45,272 bases of DNA from Archaeoglobi archaeon (GTDB taxonomy: Archaea; Halobacteriota; Archaeoglobi; Archaeoglobales; Archaeoglobaceae), in NCBI GenBank assembly GCA_029259335.1, contig JAPDIY010000011.1, positions 1 to 45,272 of the forward strand. Direction: 5' to 3'. Positions 1 to 6,175 of the stretch are shown in pieces (the first letter of the stretch is position 1; the number at the start of each line of letters is the position of its first letter). The translations under genes and the position numbers were made by a program. The notes under the pieces are model-generated. The model ran no database searches and was not told where the DNA came from. It saw only the letters and a program-made list of their open reading frames with translations.

Positions 1-127
1 ATTCAGCTCGTTCTTCGCTTTGTTCCAAACCCAGCTCGTCTCATCGCCCCTCTTAATTTCATTCAGCACCTTGGCAAGAACTCTGTAGTGCTCGGCCAAC
101 GTAGTCTTGGATTTAACCTCGATTATG
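1..127 (-). pseudogene. 5'-truncated copy of the Cys-rich precursor gene (duplication junction)
   Basis: Bases 1-127 are identical to 2667-2793, inside the precursor gene at 2265-3296. Read on the minus strand the copy encodes residues of about 169-210 of that protein in the same frame. The identity stops abruptly at 127/128. In the fragment's own frame there is a TAA a few codons before the match and no ATG, so this copy lacks the signal peptide and the first half and has no evident start. It runs off the left edge, so its 3' part is unknown. It directly follows the stop of the membrane-protein gene at 171. I infer a partial or tandem duplication product. Confidence 0.75.
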
Positions 128-170
128 CAGCTTTAAATTCTCCCCGTTCTCGCTCACTACAGTCTGACTT

Positions 171-974
171 TTACTTATCATGCTTTTTTTCTGTCGAAAT
201 CTTATGAATTTTCAATCCCAACCAGCTACCGAGCGTTAAAATACCAACAACGACCATGGTCAGCAGAAGGAAAGCTCTGAAAGTCCAATTAACGGTTTCA
301 ACTATGGACTCGATTTCCTCCGACCTTGCTGCGATGTAGCCAGCAGTAGCCCCAACGCCCATGGTGGGAGCAGAAAGGATAAAATGTTTGACCCGTCGAA
401 AATACCATTGAGGATTTGAAACGGATCTAATGAACTTTCCGCTTGTGACGTATTCCAGATTAAGAACTCTGTGTGTTTTAAACAGCGCAAAAACCAGAAT
501 ACCTGCTACTATACTCTTTAGCACATCATCAAAAACGAACCGGTAAAAGCAAATAGTTGAACCCAGCAGTGTTATAGCATATCTATATATCAAGAAAATT
601 TTTGGAAAAGTTGGAAAATTGTTGAAAACTCTTTCCATTTCTGTTTCGTTGTAGAACCACTGAAGATACAGCAAGAAAAAGAATCCAAACGCAAGACCAT
701 CTAGTATTCCTCCCCCCAAGAAAGAAGTAACGGATAAAGAGACTACAAAAACAATCACCTCTGAAACAACGTATTTTCTTACCTCTGTAAAACTCGGTTT
801 GTATTTTGTTTCTCTTTTTTCCACAAGTATTTCGAGGTCCCTCAGAACTTCCATCAGCAGAACATAAATGATCGAGAGAGCTAAACTCTCCACGATCCCA
901 AATTTTGCTACATATTGGAAAAAAATAAAGAGAATTGGCACGCTCAGAATTTTCAATAGTTTCTTCCTCAGCAT
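171..974 (-). CDS. multi-pass membrane protein, last gene of the Cys-rich peptide operon
   Basis: The product is 267 aa with about six or seven hydrophobic segments (near residues 10-45, 68-105, 125-165 and 230-255) and basic loops, so it is an integral membrane protein. I do not recognise the family. Its ATG lies inside the end of the 968-1261 gene: stop and start overlap by 7 nt, which suggests translational coupling. Its position as the fourth gene behind a halocin C8-like precursor makes export or self-immunity plausible, but no ABC, protease or permease motif is visible and this is inference from context only. Downstream lies the truncated repeat copy at 1-127. Confidence 0.75.
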   Translation of the reverse strand: MLRKKLLKILSVPILFIFFQYVAKFGIVESLALSIIYVLLMEVLRDLEILVEKRETKYKPSFTEVRKYVVSEVIVFVVSLSVTSFLGGGILDGLAFGFFFLLYLQWFYNETEMERVFNNFPTFPKIFLIYRYAITLLGSTICFYRFVFDDVLKSIVAGILVFALFKTHRVLNLEYVTSGKFIRSVSNPQWYFRRVKHFILSAPTMGVGATAGYIAARSEEIESIVETVNWTFRAFLLLTMVVVGILTLGSWLGLKIHKISTEKKHDK

Positions 975-1261
975 ACCGACTCACACGCTCCTGTGCATGC
1001 TGGAGCACATGCATACTTTTCGCAGAAGCACGTTAGCTCTGGTATGTCGAGCAGAGTAGTTAACGCTGAACAAACTCTTGAATAAATTCCAGAGCAAAGT
1101 GCTCTACATCTATGGTCGTTCTTTCTCATCTCGTTAAGAACATTTCTAAGCATTCCGCAATGAATTGCAAGGCTCACTCCGCGTAAGCAACAATTTATCT
1201 CCAGATGGCAGCACTCCAAACTACAGAATGATCTTGAGAAAGGATACGCTTCAATCTTCAT
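968..1261 (-). CDS. 97-aa protein with 15 cysteines
   Basis: The ATG at 1261 overlaps the TGA of the upstream membrane-protein gene (ATGA), the usual coupled arrangement, so I prefer it to an in-frame start at 1315. The protein has 15 Cys in 97 residues, including adjacent pairs (residues SLECC and INCC) and a dense C-terminal series CFCEKYACAPACTGACESVC. There is no clear signal peptide or long membrane helix. It is not a zinc ribbon, because the cysteines are not in two CxxC knuckles. The C-terminal spacing loosely recalls the cysteine-rich domain of the precursor at 2265-3296. It could be a second peptide, a disulfide-rich accessory or an immunity factor. Family not recognised. Confidence 0.65.
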   Translation of the reverse strand: MKIEAYPFSRSFCSLECCHLEINCCLRGVSLAIHCGMLRNVLNEMRKNDHRCRALCSGIYSRVCSALTTLLDIPELTCFCEKYACAPACTGACESVC

Positions 1262-2262
1262 ATCAACCCCATAAACAAGGCGATTAGCAGTCCAGTCGAG
1301 ATTGAAATAACCCAAGTTATCCAGATGACAGGATCCCTGAAAGGACTGTAATTTCCCTCTTTTATTGCCATCTTTCTTCTCTCAGAAAGCTCTCTTAACG
1401 ATTTTACGCTCAGCTTGTATCCAAAAATCCAGAACACAGTAATAATCGCGAGAAAAGTTACAAATGTCAGGATTGTCAGCTTAACTGCGAATTGCGAGCC
1501 CATCTGAAGATTTAAAGTGCACTCAGTCGCCAGAGCTGGTAGAATTGCCGCAGGACACCTGAACGAGAGAAGAGTGAGTGGGACCAGCAATACTGCAAAA
1601 GATAAAATCTCAAACTTCCAGTTGTTCTTTGCGAAGAAACTAATAAAACCAGCAATTATCCATGAGAAGCTTACAAGCAAAGGTTCCCACCAAATCTTCT
1701 CCAATTTTTCGTAGGATATCAGGGTCAAAATCAGACATAGGAATCCGAAGGAGAGGAAGAATAGTGGGCTATCGAACGGAAAATCCTTCTCGAACAATCT
1801 GCCGACTGGGTACAGAAACAGGAAGACGAGTGGTGCGTAAAGCATAACTCTGCTCATCATCACCGCAAAAATACCCGCCACATCAAGTATCTGCGAGCCT
1901 ATTATTATGTGGTGTACTACAAACAGAATCGCACCATTTGCAGCCAAAATCGCCCAGAGAATCCAGTCAACAAACCCCCACCTCAACTTTGCGAGAGAGT
2001 CTTTCTGCCTTTTTATGTCCTCTTCTAGCAGAATGATGTGAATCCTTTTTATATCTCGCAGAGTGTAACCATGCTTGAGAAGCTGATACGCGATAATAGC
2101 TAAGGCACCGAGCACTATGATGGTTGAAGTTGCGGCAATTGCGAGTAATTTCTTGTGCGTAAGCGCATAACCTCTATTTAAATCCAGCAAAATCTGGTAT
2201 CCGAAAAGAAAGTTGATAAAAAATAGCATTAAAAGGAAGGTGGCAGAAGTAGATCTGGCCAT
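1258..2262 (-). CDS. multi-pass membrane protein of the Cys-rich peptide operon
   Basis: The product is about 334 aa and very hydrophobic, with roughly eight transmembrane segments. The reading frame stays open to 2424, but that would overlap the precursor by 160 nt. A GGAGG sequence at about 2269-2273, six nucleotides before the ATG at 2262, decides for this start; the ATG at 2268 overlapping the precursor's TGA sits directly on the GGAGG and is less likely. I see no nucleotide-binding or protease motif. Sandwiched between two cysteine-rich products it may export, process or confer immunity to them. Family not recognised. Confidence 0.75.
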   Translation of the reverse strand: MARSTSATFLLMLFFINFLFGYQILLDLNRGYALTHKKLLAIAATSTIIVLGALAIIAYQLLKHGYTLRDIKRIHIILLEEDIKRQKDSLAKLRWGFVDWILWAILAANGAILFVVHHIIIGSQILDVAGIFAVMMSRVMLYAPLVFLFLYPVGRLFEKDFPFDSPLFFLSFGFLCLILTLISYEKLEKIWWEPLLVSFSWIIAGFISFFAKNNWKFEILSFAVLLVPLTLLSFRCPAAILPALATECTLNLQMGSQFAVKLTILTFVTFLAIITVFWIFGYKLSVKSLRELSERRKMAIKEGNYSPFRDPVIWITWVISISTGLLIALFMGLI

Positions 2263-2264
2263 GT

Positions 2265-3296
2265 TCATCCTCCGAATAGATATCCTATCTGGTCGCATAT
2301 GAGAGTACATATTCCGATGTTGGCCATGAATTTTTCGCAAATGGGTGCTGCGACTCCAAATTTGCTGCATACTGGTGTCACGAAGAATAGGTCGCAGGCA
2401 CCAGCACACGTTAAGTCCTCCCAATTAACTGGTTCATTGCAGACTTCGCCGCAAATTGCAGAACAACCAATGCTTGAGAGGACACCACATATCGCTCCAA
2501 CCCAAGGACCTCCAGCAACCGCACCGGCTAGGCATAATATGGCAAATCCTGAGCCACATGTAATATTGCACAAATAAGAGCAGCCACTGCTGTCAATAAC
2601 GATAGCGGATCCATCTCCTTTGACGTTGTACTCAGTCAAGTCCCTCTCAACAACCCTGCTCAGATAATTCAGCTCGTTCTTCGCTTTGTTCCAAACCCAG
2701 CTCGTCTCATCGCCCCTCTTAATTTCATTCAGCACCTTGGCAAGAACTCTGTAGTGCTCGGCCAACGTAGTCTTGGATTTAACCTCGATTATGTCGGCAA
2801 AGGGAGCGAACTTCTTACTGTCCTTGGGAGCCACGTTAATTGTGGTGACGAAGTAGCTCTCACCATCCATTTCCATTATCCTCGTCACAAGGCTGAGATT
2901 GTAGGTTGCGGTTTCGGAGAAGTAGCCGAGCAATTTGAAATTTCGACTTTCAGTATCATTGTAGACTCTAACCTCCAAGAACTTAAGCTCTTTACCGTTG
3001 GTGGATGTGTTGAGCAACTCATTAACCTCTATCTGATAGTCAAAAGCCAAACAGCTTCCATCTGCGCAGCTGAAGTTGAAGTTCTCAGAAAACCAGTCAC
3101 TCAGGCTTTGGTTGATTTCAGTAACTTTTAGAATCGGTCTTCCGTTATTTGCAATATCTACTTCAACCAATCTTCTCAGTGTTATCTCGCACGCTCCGCA
3201 GCCACACCCTTCTACATCGCTTGAAGCCATCGCCGGCATCACCGCACTTCCCAGCATCACCAACACCAGCAATCCTGCAACCACCCTCTTCAGCAT
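2265..3296 (-). CDS. secreted precursor with halocin C8-like Cys-rich C-terminal domain
   Basis: 343 aa. Residues 1-25 are a Sec-type signal peptide (KR, hydrophobic core, cut near AMA-SS); there is no twin-arginine. A short GCGCGAC cluster follows. Residues of about 35-235 form a soluble mixed alpha/beta region. Residues 238-343 hold 14 Cys in 106 residues, rich in Gly/Ala/Ile, with repeated CxxxC and CxxC spacings. This matches the layout of halocin C8 precursors (signal, long N-terminal part acting as immunity protein, Cys-rich hydrophobic mature peptide at the C terminus). HalC8 is smaller (76 aa, 10 Cys) and Tat-exported, so this is a relative at best. A GGTGA ribosome site precedes the ATG. 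It is the first gene of a four-gene overlapping operon preceded by an operator array. Confidence 0.8.
   Translation of the reverse strand: MLKRVVAGLLVLVMLGSAVMPAMASSDVEGCGCGACEITLRRLVEVDIANNGRPILKVTEINQSLSDWFSENFNFSCADGSCLAFDYQIEVNELLNTSTNGKELKFLEVRVYNDTESRNFKLLGYFSETATYNLSLVTRIMEMDGESYFVTTINVAPKDSKKFAPFADIIEVKSKTTLAEHYRVLAKVLNEIKRGDETSWVWNKAKNELNYLSRVVERDLTEYNVKGDGSAIVIDSSGCSYLCNITCGSGFAILCLAGAVAGGPWVGAICGVLSSIGCSAICGEVCNEPVNWEDLTCAGACDLFFVTPVCSKFGVAAPICEKFMANIGICTLICDQIGYLFGG
2667..2793. repeat. 127-bp exact direct repeat of window bases 1-127
   Basis: Identical over at least 127 bp to the first bases of the window, offset 2666 bp, same orientation. The match ends on the right at 2793 and is cut by the window edge on the left, so the true repeat is probably longer. 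It lies inside the precursor coding sequence. Confidence 0.95.
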
Positions 3297-3330
3297 TCAA
3301 TCACCCCGCCATCAATTAATCGTACCACTT

Positions 3331-3351
3331 CAAATATTTAAATTTTATTTA
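3331..3351 (-). promoter_or_regulatory. TATA box and BRE of the precursor operon
   Basis: On the minus strand an A/T-rich element with TTTAAATATT centred near 3338 is preceded by an A-rich BRE-like stretch. Transcription would start about 25 nt downstream, near 3313, leaving a short leader containing the GGTGA ribosome site before the ATG at 3296. The phased dyads begin about 28 bp upstream of its centre. Confidence 0.6.
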
Positions 3352-3359
3352 ATTGGTAA

Positions 3360-3472
3360 CTAAAAATTTTAGTCCACACCTAAACAATTTAGGCGAGAAA
3401 TAAAAAGTTTAGTTCAGAACTAAAAGATTTAGTCGGTGTCTAAAGTGTTTAGACGTCAACTAAAAACCTTTC
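3360..3472. promoter_or_regulatory. operator array: CTAAA-N3-TTTAG dyads at exact 20-bp spacing
   Basis: Palindromic units start at 3360, 3380, 3400, 3420 and 3440, each a 13-bp CTAAA-N3-TTTAG (the third begins ATAAA); a sixth at 3460 keeps only the left half. The period is exactly 20 bp, two helical turns, so a dimeric protein would sit on one face of the helix at every site. The sequence between dyads is not conserved, so this is not CRISPR and not a simple tandem repeat. It lies between the winged-helix regulator gene and the promoter of the Cys-rich peptide operon, and I infer cooperative binding by that regulator. Confidence 0.85.
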
Positions 3473-3487
3473 GCCTAAATTGGTATG

Positions 3488-4279
3488 TCACCTCCGAATT
3501 GACTCATTCAATTTCAACCTGTCAATCAGCTCTGAATTTCCTCTGACAAACTCAAACAGGTCATTCCCCCAGCGAATCGCATCTCCACAGCAAACGAAGT
3601 CACGCGTGTAATCAAAAACACCGTTTTTCAGATAGAACGAAATCAAAAGGTGCGTGTCTGTAACGACGAACGCGAATCTGTATCTATTCCTTGAAACGTA
3701 AAAGCTGACATTGTCGAAACTTAAACCCTTTTCGAGGTCTTCAGGAAAATCTGAGATTATCCTGCTGAAGACATCATCGCTGACGATTATACTAATCTCA
3801 ACACCTCTTTCAGCCATTTCCAAGAAGATATCAACATACTCGCTAAAGAAAACAGGTGTGTAACCTCTGATAGTATCCGATCTCGACATAATGGAGGAAA
3901 ACTCCCTGTGGGGCTTTATTACGCCTCCGCTATTGTGAGCAACCTCAATCGAATCTAACTCGTAAAGTCTTGCGATGAGCCAGCTGGGGATATCAGACAG
4001 CTCAAACTCGTTTATAAAGTATCCAAACTTCTCAAAGAACCTGTTGAACCTCGACAAAACCCCATAAATTTCGAGTGCAAGCTTCCCTTTCGGTAGAATT
4101 TCTATAATGTTGCTATTTCTCTCCACAAGCCCTGATCTCTCGAGATCTCCAAGAATTTGAGATAGTCGAGATGGAGTAAGGTTCAGTTCACTCTCAATAT
4201 CTCTCTTCGTTGCCTTTTGCTTCAGAATTTTCAGCACTTCTATTTTTCTTGGAGAGCTAAGTAGGGTTGTTAGCTTCAT
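3488..4279 (-). CDS. FilR1/DUF1724-type winged-helix transcriptional regulator
   Basis: About 263 aa. The N-terminal winged HTH (residues of about 5-65, including TKRDIESELNLTPSRLSQIL) is followed by a domain typical of the archaeal DUF1724/FilR1-middle family, ending with the family signature IRWGNDLFEF. The frame is open to 4333, but a TATA box at 4305-4316 places the transcription start near 4285, so the ATG at 4279 is the start. It is a paralogue of the regulator at 10350-11114. It is transcribed toward the dyad array and the precursor operon, which it probably controls; the signal sensed is unknown. Confidence 0.85.
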   Translation of the reverse strand: MKLTTLLSSPRKIEVLKILKQKATKRDIESELNLTPSRLSQILGDLERSGLVERNSNIIEILPKGKLALEIYGVLSRFNRFFEKFGYFINEFELSDIPSWLIARLYELDSIEVAHNSGGVIKPHREFSSIMSRSDTIRGYTPVFFSEYVDIFLEMAERGVEISIIVSDDVFSRIISDFPEDLEKGLSFDNVSFYVSRNRYRFAFVVTDTHLLISFYLKNGVFDYTRDFVCCGDAIRWGNDLFEFVRGNSELIDRLKLNESIRR

Positions 4280-4304
4280 TCTTACAAACTGTATGCATGT
4301 ACTG

Positions 4305-4340
4305 AAATATAAAATTTGCTTAGTAGTGATCACTCTTAGT
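4305..4340 (-). promoter_or_regulatory. regulator promoter: TATA box with upstream palindrome
   Basis: On the minus strand AATTTTATATTT (4305-4316) lies about 31 bp before the ATG at 4279. Just upstream, 4319-4340 reads CTTAGT, the perfect palindrome AGTGATCACT, then CTTAGT again. A site abutting the BRE suggests control of the regulator's own promoter, by itself or by another factor. Confidence 0.5.
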
Positions 4341-4532
4341 CAGGTATTGGAAGTCGGGAGTCCATGTTCGGGATTAGGTTTGATGGACGAGCTTGCTTTG
4401 AGTTAAGGGGAGGTGGAGGTTGGCATATTACTAAATAAACTCGATCAAAACCTCTGGTTTAACTCTAACCATTCTCCACACGCCTATCTCAAGCAAGAAA
4501 AAGGAAATAAATAGCATCGTAAACACCCCATT

Positions 4533-5075
4533 ATGGAACCCCTCGAACTGCTGAAAAAATACGTGAAGGATGACAAGCTGATAAAGCACTGTATAGCAAC
4601 CGCAGCAGTCATGCGGGAGCTTGCAAGGGTGCTTGGAGAGAATGAAGAGCTGTGGTGGACAATCGGCATTCTGCACGACATAGACTACGAGCAGACTCAG
4701 GGGGACATGGAGAAGCACGGAATTGTTGGGGCGGAGATTCTGCTCAAAGAAGGGGTTGATGAGGAAATCGCTGAGATCGTGAAAAGGCACAACCACATGC
4801 TCTTCGGCAATTACGAGAAACCAGTGGAGATTGCTTTACAGGCGGCAGACAGCGTTTCTGGCCTAGTTATAGCGTGTGCTCTTGTTAAAGGTGGAAAGAT
4901 TACCGAAGTTACTCCAAAAACTGTTAAAAAGAAGTTCAAGGAGAAGAGCTTCGCAGCCGGGTGTGACAGGAATAGGATAAGAATAATCGAAAAGCTGGAT
5001 ATGCCACTGGAGAAGCTTTATGAGGTGGCAATAAGGGGGCTGGCAGAGGTTAAAGACGAGCTTGGATTAAGCTGA
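4533..5075 (+). CDS. HD-domain phosphohydrolase
   Basis: 180 aa, a single HD domain: first metal-ligand His near residue 19, the HD pair at H48-D49 in ILHDIDYE, a second His region MEKHG and the RHNHM helix. Proteins of this small archaeal/bacterial group (HDIG-like) are metal-dependent phosphohydrolases; the substrate cannot be read from the sequence. An AAATAAATAG box at 4505-4514, centred 24 bp before the ATG, suggests a leaderless transcript. It converges on the Trm10-like gene with 4 bp between stop codons. Confidence 0.85.
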   Translation: MEPLELLKKYVKDDKLIKHCIATAAVMRELARVLGENEELWWTIGILHDIDYEQTQGDMEKHGIVGAEILLKEGVDEEIAEIVKRHNHMLFGNYEKPVEIALQAADSVSGLVIACALVKGGKITEVTPKTVKKKFKEKSFAAGCDRNRIRIIEKLDMPLEKLYEVAIRGLAEVKDELGLS

Positions 5076-5079
5076 ATGA

Positions 5080-6099
5080 TTATCTGTTTTTAAAAAGCCT
5101 GAAACACCTCCTCCTTTCATCCCATTCTCCTTCTTTAATCCTTTCCATAACCCTATCAGAAACGATAAAAAACCTTTGCTCTCTGCATACTTCGTAAAAA
5201 TCCTGCTTCCTGATGTTCAGCCATTCCTTGAAATAATCGAACTCGCTCCTTGCCACAACTCGGAAAGTTTTGCCTCCGGCACAAACTCTGACCGTTCTCT
5301 CGTGCAAATCTTTTCTAAGCCTCCACTTTGCAACGAGGGGTGGCTGAACTTCCTTAACAGCTTCTTCAACACCCTTACCGTCCAACACGACTTTCAGAAC
5401 TATTTCCGCAATGTGGTTGATCCTGTCTGGTACGCCGATAACATCCCCTCGCAGCTCAATCCTCCTTGAATCCACATCGATACCTTCTTTTTCAAGCTCT
5501 TTCGCTATTCTGGACGTGTAACCTTTCTTTTTCCCTGACTTGTCCACTATTCCACCTATAATGAAACATTCAGCGTTCGTATTGTCAAAGAGTTCCTCGC
5601 CGTTTGGGTCAAGTAAAACAACCTTATCAATCCTCTTCTCCCTCAGAAACTGCTCGGCTGAGGGATAAAATCTGCCATAACCAAAGTTATGTGTAACTAT
5701 TAGCTTCTCATCCCACATGTACTCCCTCACTATACCGAGAGTCTGCTTAACCTGCAGCTCAAGCTTCCACCTCTCCTTCTCCGAGTGTTCGTCGTAAAAT
5801 CTGCAGTCAACTAAAATATACGGAAAGGGGTGACTCGTGAGTTCCTCTTTGCTCAGAAGAATCTCTGTCATGCATCTCCCAACATAGGCGTGCGGTGGAA
5901 GGTTGGTAAAGTGTCCATCAAGGGTAAAAGAGTGCTGCAGCCCCCCATCGCTTTTGCAAACCTCCGCTTTGCCGTTTGCAACGTAAAGGGCCATCCTCGC
6001 TATTGGGTCCTCAGCAGATATTACTTTCTTCAGCCTTGTCCCGATTCTTTCTATTCCTCTCTTTTTGAGCTCAGAGATGAAGACATCTTTGAGGCGCAT
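5080..6099 (-). CDS. Trm10-like SPOUT tRNA (purine-9 N1) methyltransferase
   Basis: 339 aa. The central part has the Trm10 pattern: a VVLLDPNGEE strand, then FIIGGIVDKSGKKKGYTSRIA, a basic strand with RIELRGDVIGVPDRINHIAEIVL, and a C-terminal part with VAKWRLRKDL. The family methylates N1 of G or A at tRNA position 9 with S-adenosylmethionine; archaeal members modify A9, G9 or both, so the base preference is not predictable here. N-terminal (about 1-80) and C-terminal (about 270-339) extensions probably bind tRNA. It stands alone, transcribed away from the dehydrogenase/hydratase gene. Confidence 0.7.
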   Translation of the reverse strand: MRLKDVFISELKKRGIERIGTRLKKVISAEDPIARMALYVANGKAEVCKSDGGLQHSFTLDGHFTNLPPHAYVGRCMTEILLSKEELTSHPFPYILVDCRFYDEHSEKERWKLELQVKQTLGIVREYMWDEKLIVTHNFGYGRFYPSAEQFLREKRIDKVVLLDPNGEELFDNTNAECFIIGGIVDKSGKKKGYTSRIAKELEKEGIDVDSRRIELRGDVIGVPDRINHIAEIVLKVVLDGKGVEEAVKEVQPPLVAKWRLRKDLHERTVRVCAGGKTFRVVARSEFDYFKEWLNIRKQDFYEVCREQRFFIVSDRVMERIKEGEWDERRRCFRLFKNR

Positions 6100-6175
6100 C
6101 TGCTCTATAGTGGATAGCGGTTATAAAAAAAGAATGTTTGGTGCAAACGCTCTGCTGGTTAAAATATAAAAAAGT

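Noticed and set aside
2265-2424. Extended N terminus of the 1258-2262 membrane protein
   Set aside because: It would overlap the precursor gene by 160 nt and encodes a hydrophilic Arg/His-rich stretch; the GGAGG before 2262 marks the start.
3360-3472. CRISPR-like repeat array
   Set aside because: The repeated unit is a 13-bp dyad with 7-bp gaps; there are no 24-40 bp repeats with unique spacers of similar length, and no cas genes.
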